64,000 nt of DNA from Salinirubellus salinus (GCF_025231485.1 NZ_CP104003.1:2294001-2358000); one strand, 5' to 3'. Numbered from the stretch's first letter, positions 8,206 through 17,407 are shown. Numbers and translations: made by a program. Notes: generated by a model from the sequence alone, not told the origin.

Positions 8206-8603
8206 GGACGAAGCGTCACCGTGCTGGTGGTTAAGCGTACTGGCCCCGTCCGTGGGTCTCACCCCCACACGACGTCGGACGGGCGTCACGCGCCCGACTG
8301 ACACGCGGCGTTCGGAACCCCCCTTTCGTTCGCCTGCGAAGACGGTCGCCGTCGGGTGAATCTAGAGTCGAAAAGACCACTTTCACTCCGGTCTGACTAC
8401 CCTTATGCGTCGTCCACACACTTGTAGAGACCGTCGCGTGAGACCACGCGCGTGCCGGGAAGTCAGACACGAAAAGTGCAAACAGTGAGACACCCGTCAC
8501 GCCCTGAAACCCACCGCCGGAGGGTCATTCCGGCGACCGAGTATACCCAGATTGCCACTACTATGACAGGAACACGTTTCCACCGGAACCGGGGGGGTGC
8601 CTG
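8206..8603. other. Intergenic region upstream of nrdJ
   Basis: About 400 bp between divergent genes. The left end holds the promoter of the small membrane gene. The rest contains a possible TATA-like CCTTATGCG at about 8401 and GAGTATACCC at about 8538, either of which would give nrdJ a long or short leader. I found no credible ORF, and no cobalamin riboswitch hallmark (no AGCCAGGAGACC-type B12 box), even though the downstream enzyme is B12-dependent. Confidence 0.4.
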
Positions 8604-11600
8604 ATGTCCACGCCGGACCTCTCTGCCGACGACCTCACCCTGCCAGTCAAGCGGACCGACGGCGAGACGCTGGCGGACCGACTGACCGACAACGCCTACC
8701 ACAACATCCTGCCGGCGAGGTACCTCCGCAAGGACCACAACGGTGACCTCGTCGAGACGCAGGAGGACCTCTTCCCCCGCGTCTCGAAGAACATCGCGCT
8801 CGCAGAGGTCGTCTTCGAGGCCGGCCGCCGAGACGAGACGGTCTCGGTCACGCCGGACCAGCTCAAGCCGGACCACCCCCGGCGCGACGAACTCGCCGCC
8901 GAGGTCTTCGGTGAGGGGACGACGGCAGCCGACGACGCCGAGACCGAACTCACGCCCGAGAACGTCAACAAGTTCGCCTACGACACGGTCGTCCCGGAAC
9001 TCGACGCCGACCTGCGCGAGCACGTCGAGAGCGTGGAGGCGGAGTTCCGCGACCTGATGGAACGGCTCTCGTTCGTCCCGAACTCGCCGACGCTGATGAA
9101 CGCGGGCGACGAACTCCAGCAGCTCTCGGCCTGTTTCGTCGACTCTCCCGACGACGACCTGACGGACATCCACCAGACGGCCAAGGAGGCCGCCGAGGTG
9201 TTCCAGTCCGGCGGCGGGATGGGCTATGCGTTCTGGCAGCTCCGACCGTACGGCGACGCCGTCGGCTCCACCGGTGGTATCGCCAGCGGTCCGATGACGT
9301 TCATGGAGACGTTCGACCAGATGTGCGAGACCATCGCGCAGGGTGGCACCCGACGTGGCGCCCAGATGGGCGTGATGCGTGTCTCGCACCCCGACGTCAT
9401 CGAGTTCATCCACTCGAAGAACAAGGACGTCTCGCTGGCTCACTGTCTCCGGCTGAACGACCCCGACGACTACACCTACACCACCTTCGCCGAGGCGCTG
9501 GAGGAGGCCCGTGACCTCATCGACGAGGACGGGCGCGTGCCCAAGCACCTCCGCAACGCCGTGGAGGGCCACCTCTCGAACTTCAACATCTCCGTCGGCG
9601 TCACGGACGACTTCATGGAGGCGCTGAAGAACGGTGAGGAGTTCACCTTCGAGAACCCCCGCACCGAGGAACCCCACATCGCCAGCGAGGAGACGAAGGA
9701 GATGTACTCCCGCTACGGCCTCGGCGAGTACGTCGAACCCGGCGAGGAGTTCTCCATCCCCGCACAGGTCCTTTGGGACCGCATGGTCGACGGCGCCTAC
9801 GAGAACGGCGAACCGGGCGTCATCTACCTCGAGCGGGTGAACAAGGAGCACTCGTTCGACGTCGAGGAGCACCCGGACCACCGCATCCTCGCGACGAACC
9901 CCTGTGGCGAGCAGCCCCTCGAGGAGTACGAGGCCTGCAACCTCGGGCACATCAACCTCTCGACGCTCGCCGCGCAGGACGCCCCCGACTGGCGCGTCTG
10001 GTCGGCCGAACACGCCGACGAGTACGACTCCACCGAGGCCGCCGTGGACGCCTTCCTGCAGGAGGCCATCGACGTCGAGGAGTTCGACCACCGCATCGAG
10101 TGGGGGACCCGGTTCCTCGAGAACGTCGTCACGATGTCGGACTTCCCGGTCGAGAAGATCGAGCAGAAGGTCCGCGAGATGCGGAAGATCGGTCTCGGCG
10201 TGATGGGGCTGGCACAGCTCTACATCCAGCTCGGCATCCGCTACGGCAGCGACGAGGGCAACGAGGTCGCCCGCCAGCTGATGCGACACATCAACCACGG
10301 CTCGAAGGCCGCCAGCCACCAGCTGGCCGAGGCGCGCGGGCCGTTCGCCGAGTGGGACAACTCGAAGTACGCGAACCCGACCGAGTACCGCGAGTGGTTC
10401 GAGAAGCAGACCGGCGAGTCCGCCGACGACTGGGCGGACGGCTACCCCATCCGGAACCACAACACGACGACCATCGCGCCGACCGGCACCACCTCGATGG
10501 TGGGCAACACCTCCGGTGGGTGTGAGCCCATCTTCTCGGTGGCCTACTTCAAGAACGTCTCCGACGACGTGCAGGGCGACGAGATGCTCGTCGAGTTCGA
10601 CGACTACTTCCTCCGCATCCTGGAGGCCAACGACATCGACGTGGAGGCCGTGAAGGCCGAGGCCGTCGAGCAGATGCAGAACAACGCGTTCGACGGCATC
10701 GACTCGCTCGACCGTGTCCCGGACGCCATCGCCGAGCTGTTCGTCGTCACGGCGGACCTCTCGGGCATCGACCACGCCGCGGTCCAGTGTGCCTGTCAGG
10801 AGGGGGTCGACTCGGCCATCTCCAAGACCTGCAACTTCCCGAACTCCGCCTCGAAGGAGGACATGGACGAGGTGTACCGCTACATCTACGACCACGGTGG
10901 CAAGGGTGTCACCGTCTACCGCGACGGCACCCGCTCGAAGCAGGTGCTGACGACCCGTGCGGACAACACCGAGTTCTCCAGCATGGACGAGGACGAGGCC
11001 GCCGAACAGCTCCTCGAGAACATCGACCAGGCGTTCGGCGACATCGAGCGGTTCCTCGACCACGACGCCGTGCAGGAGCGCTTCGGCGACGCCATCGACC
11101 TGCTCGCGGCCGAGCAGGAGCCGTCGGTCGACTACGCGGAGAAGCAGGCCCGCCCGGACGTCCTCCGTGGCGTGACCCAGCGCATCGACACCGGCTACGG
11201 CAAGGTCTACATCACCATCAACGAGGACGTGGACGCCGGCCAGCCGTTCGAGCTGTTCGCCAACACCGGCATGTCCGGTGGGTTCACCGCCTCCTTCACG
11301 GAGGCGCTGGCGAAGTCCATCTCCGTCGCGCTCCGCTCGGGTGTCGACCCGAACGAGATCGCCGACAAGCTCCGGGGCATCCGCTCCCCGAAGGTCGCGT
11401 GGGACAAGGGTGAGCAGATCAACTCCATCCCGGACGCGTTCGGCGTCGCCCTGCGGCGCTACCTCGACGACGAGATCGACAAGCCGTACCCGCGCCAGCA
11501 GAGTCTGACCGAGGTCTCCGAGAGCGAGGTCGACGAACTGCAGGACCAGGAACCCGACCGCGAACCGCCCGCCCCCGAGACCGACGGCGGCGGTGTGGCG

Positions 11601-11741
11601 GCCGAGTCCGGCGACACGGACGCCACCCAGTCGCTCATCGACGCCGGCGAGAGTCCGGAGTGTCCGGACTGCGGCGCGATGAGCCTCTACTTCAGCGAGG
11701 GCTGCAAGACGTGCGAGTCGTGTGGCTGGTCGGAGTGCTGA
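8604..11741 (+). CDS. nrdJ: Adenosylcobalamin-dependent (class II) ribonucleotide reductase
   Basis: 1045 aa. It reduces ribonucleotides to deoxyribonucleotides with an adenosylcobalamin radical, needing no oxygen. Visible signatures are SPTLMNAGDELQQLSACF (active-site Cys), the NPCGEQPLEEYEACNLG motif, and the PTGTTSMVGNTSGG substrate loop. The C-terminus is a zinc-ribbon-like tail, CPDCG...CKTCESCGWSEC, holding the shuttle cysteines that re-reduce the active site. An acidic linker (about 950-1015) joins the tail. I see no intein interruption: motifs run through without extra domains. Confidence 0.96.
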   Translation: MSTPDLSADDLTLPVKRTDGETLADRLTDNAYHNILPARYLRKDHNGDLVETQEDLFPRVSKNIALAEVVFEAGRRDETVSVTPDQLKPDHPRRDELAAEVFGEGTTAADDAETELTPENVNKFAYDTVVPELDADLREHVESVEAEFRDLMERLSFVPNSPTLMNAGDELQQLSACFVDSPDDDLTDIHQTAKEAAEVFQSGGGMGYAFWQLRPYGDAVGSTGGIASGPMTFMETFDQMCETIAQGGTRRGAQMGVMRVSHPDVIEFIHSKNKDVSLAHCLRLNDPDDYTYTTFAEALEEARDLIDEDGRVPKHLRNAVEGHLSNFNISVGVTDDFMEALKNGEEFTFENPRTEEPHIASEETKEMYSRYGLGEYVEPGEEFSIPAQVLWDRMVDGAYENGEPGVIYLERVNKEHSFDVEEHPDHRILATNPCGEQPLEEYEACNLGHINLSTLAAQDAPDWRVWSAEHADEYDSTEAAVDAFLQEAIDVEEFDHRIEWGTRFLENVVTMSDFPVEKIEQKVREMRKIGLGVMGLAQLYIQLGIRYGSDEGNEVARQLMRHINHGSKAASHQLAEARGPFAEWDNSKYANPTEYREWFEKQTGESADDWADGYPIRNHNTTTIAPTGTTSMVGNTSGGCEPIFSVAYFKNVSDDVQGDEMLVEFDDYFLRILEANDIDVEAVKAEAVEQMQNNAFDGIDSLDRVPDAIAELFVVTADLSGIDHAAVQCACQEGVDSAISKTCNFPNSASKEDMDEVYRYIYDHGGKGVTVYRDGTRSKQVLTTRADNTEFSSMDEDEAAEQLLENIDQAFGDIERFLDHDAVQERFGDAIDLLAAEQEPSVDYAEKQARPDVLRGVTQRIDTGYGKVYITINEDVDAGQPFELFANTGMSGGFTASFTEALAKSISVALRSGVDPNEIADKLRGIRSPKVAWDKGEQINSIPDAFGVALRRYLDDEIDKPYPRQQSLTEVSESEVDELQDQEPDREPPAPETDGGGVAAESGDTDATQSLIDAGESPECPDCGAMSLYFSEGCKTCESCGWSEC

Positions 11742-11768
11742 ACTGACGGACTGACTCCCCTCTTCTCT

Positions 11769-12404
11769 CTACGTTCGCGCCACGAGCGAGAGGCGTCGCT
11801 CCTCGTCCCGGGTGACGACGAGACACCGCCCGCCCGCGACGATGGGCCCGTGGAACGAGGGGCTGTCGAGCGGGACCCGTCCGCGCTCGGTCCCGTCGGC
11901 CAGCGAGATGGTGCGGAGTGACCCCGAAGGGTGTCCGTCGCCGCGCTGGTCGGTGACGGCGGTCAGGTACACGCCGTCGCCGGCGACGACCGGGCGACCG
12001 AACGAGACCGGTTCGTCCGCCTCCCCGTCCACGTACGTCCAGCGCACGTCACCGCTCGTCGGGTCGCGGGCCTCGACCCGGTCGTCGTAGAAGCCGTTGA
12101 ACTCGACGTGGACGAGGAGCGTCTCGTCGGTGCGGGCGACCACCGTCCGGCCGCCGTCGACCTCGTCGGCCTCGAGAGGCGCGGTCCACGCCGATTCGAC
12201 CGCGAGCGAGTCCGGCGCGGTCGCACCGGGCGAGACACCGGTGTTCCCGGCGTCGTGGTGCGGGTGTGCCCAGTCGGTCGGTTCGGTGAGGAACGGGGCC
12301 GGAGCGGGCGTCGATCGACCGGTGAGTCCTTCCAGCGAGGTACAACCGGCGAACGCGGCCGTGCCGGCGGCCGCGAGGAGGGCGCGTCGCGTCGGGGAGG
12401 GCAT
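11769..12404 (-). CDS. PQQ-like beta-propeller lipoprotein, apparently short
   Basis: 211 aa from the ATG at 12404. A Tat/lipoprotein signal (MPSPTRRALLAAAGTAAFAG then Cys) is followed by WAHPHHDAGNTGVSPGA and two propeller-like blades (GDVRWTYVDGEADEPVSFG, VVAGDGVYLTAV). Haloarchaeal members of this type normally run to about 380-430 aa with six to eight blades. This one stops 27 bp from the nrdJ stop, so it may be a C-terminally truncated relic. The visible part has no internal stop or frameshift. Confidence 0.65.
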   Translation of the reverse strand: MPSPTRRALLAAAGTAAFAGCTSLEGLTGRSTPAPAPFLTEPTDWAHPHHDAGNTGVSPGATAPDSLAVESAWTAPLEADEVDGGRTVVARTDETLLVHVEFNGFYDDRVEARDPTSGDVRWTYVDGEADEPVSFGRPVVAGDGVYLTAVTDQRGDGHPSGSLRTISLADGTERGRVPLDSPSFHGPIVAGGRCLVVTRDEERRLSLVART

Positions 12405-12457
12405 TCGTTCCCCGTCACGGAGCCGCCGCCGAGTAGTTTCCGGCCGAACGACAGGTC

Positions 12458-12964
12458 TCAGGCCTTGCCGTTCAGCGGGCAGATGAAGAAGTTCGGTGGC
12501 GCGCCGTCGATGGCCGGCCGGCCCTTCGTGATGGTCAGGTCGCCCGCCGCCTCGGCCGCCAGCACCGCCGCCTCGGAGGTGAGCGGTTCGGCGAGCGTCA
12601 CGCCCGGCGCCAACCGGGCGCTGTAGTGGACCCACTGCCCGCCGTTCCAGTCCTGGTCGCCCGGCGCGGCTTCGGAGACGAACGGCGACCCGCCACCGTT
12701 TACTCCGTCGTTCGGCGGGAGCGAGGTCGGTGTGCCGTCGTTGACGAAGTAGATGACGTCGCCTGGCACCGGCTCCGAGTCCAGTACCTTCACCACGTTC
12801 GTCCGGTAGAGGGCGCCGTTCGCCCAGACCCGACCGAACTGCTTCGCGTTCTCGCTCCGACCGTTGCTCGCCGACGCGCTCCCGAGCGTCCCGAGGCCGG
12901 CGCCCGTCACCGCGAGCGTGGCACCGGTCCGGAGTACCGTCCGTCTGCTGTGTCCATCTGCCAT
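12458..12964 (-). CDS. Tat-secreted protein, unknown function
   Basis: 168 aa. The signal MADGHSRRTVLRTGATLAV is a twin-arginine leader followed by an Ala/Gly-rich hydrophobic stretch, with likely cleavage after SASAS. The mature part (FGRVWANGALYRTNVVKVLD; GDVIYFVNDGTP) shows no family I recognise. The final NFFICPLNGKA contains its only cysteine. It lies 53 bp upstream of the propeller lipoprotein on the same strand, so both could be one transcript of exported proteins. Confidence 0.6.
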   Translation of the reverse strand: MADGHSRRTVLRTGATLAVTGAGLGTLGSASASNGRSENAKQFGRVWANGALYRTNVVKVLDSEPVPGDVIYFVNDGTPTSLPPNDGVNGGGSPFVSEAAPGDQDWNGGQWVHYSARLAPGVTLAEPLTSEAAVLAAEAAGDLTITKGRPAIDGAPPNFFICPLNGKA

Positions 12965-13160
12965 CTCGTATCACGGGCCTCTCGGCCCGGTAGAGGGCTC
13001 GTCGACCCTCTGAAAAGGCGTTCTGCGAGTTCCGGGCGAACTCCGTACGAGCTTCGTTCGGGCTGCGGCTCGAGTCCGTCTAGAATTCGCTCACGGCTTC
13101 GAGCTGGTCGTCCTCAGCCCCATCTGATAGCCGAACGGGTCGCGGGGCGACCCCACCGGC

Positions 13161-13661
13161 TCAGGCCGGTTCCTGCCCGGTCTTCGTCGCGTGGACCTCG
13201 AGCAGTCTGATTTCGAACTCGACGCGCTCGCCCGCGAGTTCGTGGTTGAAGTCGACGGTCACCTCCGCGTCCCTCACGTCGGTCACCCAGCCGGTGTCGC
13301 CGCGGTCGCTCCTGACGAGTTCCCCCACGTCGACCGCTCCACTCCCCGCGTCGACGTCCTCGCGAGGGAACGTCACGACGCTGTCCTCTTCGACGCGGCC
13401 GTACGCCTCCGACGGGTCGAGCGTGACGGTGCGGGTCTCGCCCGGCTCCATCCCCTGGACGGCCTCGTCGATGCCGGGGAGGACGTGGCCCTCACCGACG
13501 CGGAACTCGAGCGGCTTGAAGTCGCGGTGGTCGTGATAGACACCCGAGTCGAGCGCCACGTCGACGTCCGTGGTCTCGAACACCGCACCGGCCTCGGGAC
13601 CGTCGACCAGCCGGCCGGTGAGGTGGACGATGGCGACCTGTCCCGGTTCGACGCCCGCCAT
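13161..13661 (-). CDS. slyD: FKBP-type peptidyl-prolyl isomerase (SlyD-like)
   Basis: 166 aa. An FKBP domain with an IF (insert-in-flap) domain: VAIVHLTGRLVDGPEAGAVF at the start, PLEFRVGEGHVLPGIDEAVQ for the active site, then the flap domain and the closing VDFNHELAGERVEFEIRL strand. It catalyses prolyl cis-trans isomerisation and acts as a chaperone. Its ATG is 1 bp from the sulfite-oxidase stop upstream, so it is cotranscribed and may help fold that cofactor-loaded Tat substrate (inference). It lacks the His-rich metal tail of bacterial SlyD. Confidence 0.92.
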   Translation of the reverse strand: MAGVEPGQVAIVHLTGRLVDGPEAGAVFETTDVDVALDSGVYHDHRDFKPLEFRVGEGHVLPGIDEAVQGMEPGETRTVTLDPSEAYGRVEEDSVVTFPREDVDAGSGAVDVGELVRSDRGDTGWVTDVRDAEVTVDFNHELAGERVEFEIRLLEVHATKTGQEPA

Positions 13662-13662
13662 C

Positions 13663-15132
13663 TCACTCCTCGACGGTGCAGGTCACCGCGTGGACGAGGT
13701 GGGCGTTGTTCCCGTAGCCACCCTGGTTCCACGGGAACTGGTCGTCCTGGATGGACCGGAGCTGGTCCTCCGGCGCGGAGATGCTCGCCGGCTGGGTGTA
13801 ACCGCGCTCGTCCGTGGCCCGCGAGACGAGCGTGTGCTCGCCGGCCGAGGGCTCCTGCCAGACGTAGCGGAACTGTCGCCACCCGGTCGGGGCACCGACG
13901 GGGCCGAAGAACTCCGCTTCGCCCCACGTCTCGCCGCCGTCGGTGGAGACCTCGACCGTCTCGACGGCGTCGTCACCGGCCCACGCGACGCCGATTATCT
14001 CGATGGTGCCGGCGGGCGACGGGGAGACGGTCTGCCCCTCGCCGGGGTAGCCGATGAGGGACTTCTCCACCTGGTCGTACATGTAGGCGTTGTTGATCTC
14101 GTCGGTCTGGTCCATCTGCTCGCGCGTGTCGTACACCGGGATGTCCTCGTAGTGTTCCGCGCGGGTGTCCTCCTCGGGGACGACGCGGTAGGAGTACTGC
14201 TGCCAGTGGGTGTAGGTCCGCTGGCCGTCCTCCGGGGCGCCCGGCTCCTCCCACTCGTCGCCGATGACCATCGAGTCCATCACGTGCATCCGGTCGACCC
14301 ACTTGACGTTGTTACAGCCGAACCAGCCGGGGACGAGCAAGCGCACGGGGAACCCGTGGTCGGGAGAGACCGGCGAGCCGTTCATGTTGTACGCCAGCAG
14401 CGTGTCGTCCATCACCTTCTGCATCGGGATGGACCGGGTGAAGATGTCCTCACCCTCCGGGTGTTCCCCACCCATGACGGTGAGGAAGTGTCCGTCGCTC
14501 GTCTCCGCTCCGTAGGACTCGAGGATGTCGGAGACGGGCGTCCCGGTCCAGACGGTGTTCCCGACCGCGCCGTAGTGCCACTGGTTCCCCCCGACCTGCG
14601 GGTCGAAGAACGACCGGCCGTTGCCCGCACACTGCATGGTGTGGGTGACCGACTGGGTCCGGAACGAGTGCTTGATCTGCTCCATCGAGAGCTCCACCTC
14701 ACCGTCGACCATCCCGGTCAGCGAGACGGTCCACTCCGACTCCTCGATGTCCGGTGTCGGGTAGTGGTTCCGGATGTAGTGCTCCTCGCGCGGCGTGATG
14801 TAGTCGGTGTAGGTGGCGCGGGCGGCGGCCTGTGCGTTCTCCGGCTCCGGCGAGAGGATCTCCAGCCCGGGGTAGCGTGCCTCCAGCGGTTCCTGCTCCG
14901 GTTCCGGCGTCTCGGTCTCCGTGGGGGGTTCGGTCGGCGGCTCCGTGGGTGGTTCGGTCGGCGGCTCCGTCTCGGCCGGGGTCGGCGTCCCGGTGTCCTG
15001 GCCACACCCGGCGAGGACGCCCACCCCCGCCAGCGACCCCGTCGCCATCAGGAGTCGTCGTCGTCTGACGAACCGATCACGCGACGAGGCTTCCTCCGAG
15101 TCCCGCTCCGTTCTCGGCTGGTGCTGTGACAT
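13663..15132 (-). CDS. Sulfite-oxidase-like molybdopterin enzyme, Tat lipoprotein
   Basis: 489 aa. A twin-arginine region (DRFVRRRRLLMATG) leads to a lipobox with Cys43 (GVLAGC). A Thr/Glu/Pro linker (residues 48-82) contains a PPTE repeat. The molybdopterin domain follows, with the Mo-ligand cysteine at Cys168 in QCAGNGRSF and the pocket motifs HGFPVRLLVPGWFGCNNVKW. The C-terminal Mo-co dimerisation domain (about 370-489) has WRQFRYVW. Likely reaction: oxidation of sulfite or a similar sulfur compound outside the cell, with electrons to a cupredoxin. A halocyanin gene lies just upstream on the same strand. Confidence 0.87.
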   Translation of the reverse strand: MSQHQPRTERDSEEASSRDRFVRRRRLLMATGSLAGVGVLAGCGQDTGTPTPAETEPPTEPPTEPPTEPPTETETPEPEQEPLEARYPGLEILSPEPENAQAAARATYTDYITPREEHYIRNHYPTPDIEESEWTVSLTGMVDGEVELSMEQIKHSFRTQSVTHTMQCAGNGRSFFDPQVGGNQWHYGAVGNTVWTGTPVSDILESYGAETSDGHFLTVMGGEHPEGEDIFTRSIPMQKVMDDTLLAYNMNGSPVSPDHGFPVRLLVPGWFGCNNVKWVDRMHVMDSMVIGDEWEEPGAPEDGQRTYTHWQQYSYRVVPEEDTRAEHYEDIPVYDTREQMDQTDEINNAYMYDQVEKSLIGYPGEGQTVSPSPAGTIEIIGVAWAGDDAVETVEVSTDGGETWGEAEFFGPVGAPTGWRQFRYVWQEPSAGEHTLVSRATDERGYTQPASISAPEDQLRSIQDDQFPWNQGGYGNNAHLVHAVTCTVEE

Positions 15133-15186
15133 GCAGTAGCACTCTCCGGAGCAGCGGGTATGAAATGTCGCTTGGTCCTCACTAAC

Positions 15187-15666
15187 TCACTCGGTGACGG
15201 TGACCGAACCGACCATCCCCTGGCCGGCGTGTGGCGTACAGACGTAGACGTACTCGCCGGGCACCGTGAACTCGTGCTCGAACACCTCGTCGACCTCCAT
15301 GATGGCGAAGTGCTGGTCGCCCTCGTAGGAGTGGAACGGTTCGGCCCCCTCTGGGTTCTCGCACCTCGGCGCGGCGTCCGGGTGGCTCGTCACGTTGTGG
15401 CCCGGGCTCATCGCCTCCCACCTGACGGTGTCGCCCACGCTGATCTCGATGTCCTCGGGCTCGAACCGGAGGCGCCCTTCCGGCCCGACGGCCACGTCCG
15501 TGACGCCACTCGACGGGGTCGGCGTCGCCGTCGGTTCCGGTGTCGGCTCCGGTGTCGGTTCCGGCGTCGGCGTCGTGTCACCGCCACCGTCGCTGCTACA
15601 GCCAGCGAGCGACGACCCGAGGGCCAGCGCGGCCGCCGTCCGCAGGTAGGTGCGTCTTCCAGGCAT
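15187..15666 (-). CDS. Halocyanin-like blue copper lipoprotein
   Basis: 159 aa from the ATG at 15666 (a second ATG lies 12 nt upstream). Tat-type start MPGRRTYLRTAAALALG, lipobox cysteine Cys23, then a TPEP-repeat linker, then one plastocyanin-like domain. Copper ligands are visible: His in SPGHNVTSH, then Cys, His and Met in YVCTPHAGQGM. It carries electrons on the outer membrane face. It lies 54 bp upstream of the sulfite-oxidase-like gene and could be its electron acceptor. The reverse-strand TATA TTATATAC at about 15693-15700 gives a near-leaderless start. Confidence 0.9.
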   Translation of the reverse strand: MPGRRTYLRTAAALALGSSLAGCSSDGGGDTTPTPEPTPEPTPEPTATPTPSSGVTDVAVGPEGRLRFEPEDIEISVGDTVRWEAMSPGHNVTSHPDAAPRCENPEGAEPFHSYEGDQHFAIMEVDEVFEHEFTVPGEYVYVCTPHAGQGMVGSVTVTE

Positions 15667-15751
15667 CGTGCACGCCACCCGACGGGAGGGACCCGTATAT
15701 AACCTGAATTAGTGAGTACCAACGAACCCACGCCGTCGGAGGGTTCCCCAC

Positions 15752-15764
15752 CAAAATATATATG
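15752..15764 (+). promoter_or_regulatory. Strong TATA region between halocyanin and HTH-10 regulator genes
   Basis: AAAATATATATGC in the divergent intergenic region faces the regulator gene. It is far enough (about 140 nt) from the ATG at 15903 to leave a long untranslated leader, unless an upstream in-frame start is used. The opposite-facing halocyanin TATA lies 55 bp to the left. Confidence 0.5.
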
Positions 15765-15902
15765 CGCGTTTGTGCGTAACGTTGACACGAAACGACGTAG
15801 TACGGACGACAGGCGCGACGGAGACGAGACCAGACCGGTCCCGAGAGCGGGGGACCCGCCGGCGTGGGCACTGGGGCGACTGAGGGGAGACCTCCGAGAC
15901 AC

Positions 15903-16658
15903 ATGCGCGAACTCACCTTCGAACTGGAGTACGAGCCCGGTGCCGACCCGCTGATGGACACCTTCATCGAATCGCCGTCCCTCTCGTCGGACGGCATCGC
16001 GAGCTGTATCCGCCGGGACCGACTCTGGCGGCTGGAGCGGTTCGTCGGGCCAGCCTCGGCGCTCGACCGGGTCGAACGCGTCCGGCTGGATTCCGAGACG
16101 CCGCGCGAGGAGATGACCCACACCGAGTGCGGGGCGGTCAGGGAGCACGACGTACTGGAGCGGGCACCGGCCACACTCGTCCTCTACACCCACGTGAGAC
16201 GCCTGCACACCTGCGACTCGGTGCTGGCGCTGGCCGCACGCCACCTCGACCTCGGGGTCGTGTTCCAGACGAAACGCCGCGAGGACTGCCAGAGGTGGCG
16301 CCTGCTCATGCGCTCGGAGGAGAACGTCGACGTGTTCTACGAGCAGGCGACCGAGCATCTCGGCGACGGCATCGAGCTCCACATCGGACGGCTCGGACCG
16401 GCCGAACGACTCGACTACGACTCCCTGGCGACGGTGTCCGTCCCGGAGGAGCAACGCGAGACACTCCGGGCGGCCATCGAACACGGCTACTACGAGACCC
16501 CACGACAGCTCACGGTCGCGGAGCTCGCCGAGGCCCTCGGCGTCCCCCAGTCGACGGTCTCCTACCGGCTCCGGCAGGCCGAGGCGCAGCTCGCCAAGGG
16601 GTACCTGCACCGGTTCAGCGCCGAACGGGGCCACTACAGCCCGAACGACGCCGACTGA
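15903..16658 (+). CDS. Bacterio-opsin-activator (Bat)-type HTH-10 transcription regulator
   Basis: 251 aa. The C-terminal HTH-10 domain (about 185-240) contains LTVAELAEALGVPQSTVSYR. The N-terminal part (1-160) is the Bat-associated sensory-like region, with a Cys/His-containing segment (TCDSVLALAARH, then ECG and DCQRW). Such proteins activate local genes for respiration or light energy. It is divergent from the halocyanin/sulfite-oxidase/FKBP cluster and so probably controls it (inference). The ATG at 15903 is preferred over an in-frame GTG 13 codons upstream. Confidence 0.85.
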   Translation: MRELTFELEYEPGADPLMDTFIESPSLSSDGIASCIRRDRLWRLERFVGPASALDRVERVRLDSETPREEMTHTECGAVREHDVLERAPATLVLYTHVRRLHTCDSVLALAARHLDLGVVFQTKRREDCQRWRLLMRSEENVDVFYEQATEHLGDGIELHIGRLGPAERLDYDSLATVSVPEEQRETLRAAIEHGYYETPRQLTVAELAEALGVPQSTVSYRLRQAEAQLAKGYLHRFSAERGHYSPNDAD

Positions 16659-16683
16659 GCGCCGTCGGTGAGGACTACCGGCC

Positions 16684-16980
16684 CTACTTCACGGTCACGT
16701 ACGTCAGGAACACGAGCGCGACCATCTGCAACGCCCTGAGCACCATCACGACCTGCTGGACGCCGGGGTCGCCCGAGTAGAGCATCTGCATGCTGAAGAA
16801 GAAGTATATCGCCGCGGCGTTCTCCAGCAGCAGGACGGCCCCGAACGCGACGAGGCCCGCGATCATGCTCGACCCGAAGGTCCGGTAGTTCCGTAGCCAG
16901 ACGACGGTGAGCGTCCCGAGCAGCAGGACGTTCACCGCCGCCATCGCGCTCGCCATCAGGATGGTGTTGCTCATCGCCAT
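16684..16980 (-). CDS. Small three-helix membrane protein (DUF7521-like)
   Basis: 98 aa with three hydrophobic segments: ILMASAMAAVNVLLLGTLTV, MIAGLVAFGAVLLLENAAAI and VVMVLRALQMVALVFLTYV. It lies 3 bp after the stop of a winged-helix gene, so they form a two-gene unit. The same kind of pair (HTH plus small membrane protein) appears again at 44063-44748 in the motility cluster. From memory this family is the haloarchaeal DUF7521. Its role is unknown; a membrane sensor or anchor for the HTH partner is a guess. Confidence 0.75.
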   Translation of the reverse strand: MAMSNTILMASAMAAVNVLLLGTLTVVWLRNYRTFGSSMIAGLVAFGAVLLLENAAAIYFFFSMQMLYSGDPGVQQVVMVLRALQMVALVFLTYVTVK

Positions 16981-16983
16981 ATC

Positions 16984-17313
16984 TCAGTCCTCCGTGTCCG
17001 CGTCCGCGTCGTGCTCCGCTCGCTCGGCCTCCTCGTCGAACGCCACCTTCGCCGTGATGGTCTCGAACGTCTCGCGGTGGCGCTCGAACCGGTCGGTGAG
17101 GAAGTAGAGCGCGCCGTACTCGTCGCCCGAGCGCTCGACCACGTCGTGCTCCATGAGCATGTCGAGGTGGTGACGGACGGTGTTGTAATCGACGTCCAGC
17201 CGTTCGGCCAGCTGGTTGGCGTTGCGCGGCCGGTCGTCGATGGCTCTGACGATGCGGACCCGGTTGGCTCCGCCGCGCGTGCCCGCCAGCAGGTACCAGA
17301 GCGCCTTCTCCAT
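16984..17313 (-). CDS. Winged-helix (ArsR-like) HTH regulator
   Basis: 109 aa. The winged helix covers residues about 5-75: NRVRIVRAIDDRPRNANQLA, LDVDYNTVRHHLDMLMEHDVV as recognition helix, then a wing (SGDEYGALYFLT). The tail is acidic (AEHDADADTED). There is no metal-binding Cys pair. It is followed 3 bp later by a small membrane protein and preceded by a membrane sulfite-oxidase-like gene on the same strand 94 bp away. Confidence 0.88.
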   Translation of the reverse strand: MEKALWYLLAGTRGGANRVRIVRAIDDRPRNANQLAERLDVDYNTVRHHLDMLMEHDVVERSGDEYGALYFLTDRFERHRETFETITAKVAFDEEAERAEHDADADTED

Positions 17314-17407
17314 CCGCGGTCACCGAACCGGTCGCCGGGCGAGCGTAAAGAGGTGTCCCCCCGAGCCGCCGCCATCGGCACCGGCCGGCTGCCACGTGCG
17401 GCCGTCA

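Noticed and set aside
8305-8603. Possible cobalamin riboswitch before nrdJ
   Set aside because: GCCACTA at about 8554 looked like a piece of one, but there is no B12 box and no supporting stem order.
8463-11063. Long minus-strand open frame of 866 codons
   Set aside because: It lies fully antisense to nrdJ, reads VDV/LGE-like low-complexity typical of high-GC shadow frames, and has no domain.
8604-11741. Intein in nrdJ or aIF5B
   Set aside because: Both proteins have normal length and uninterrupted motifs.
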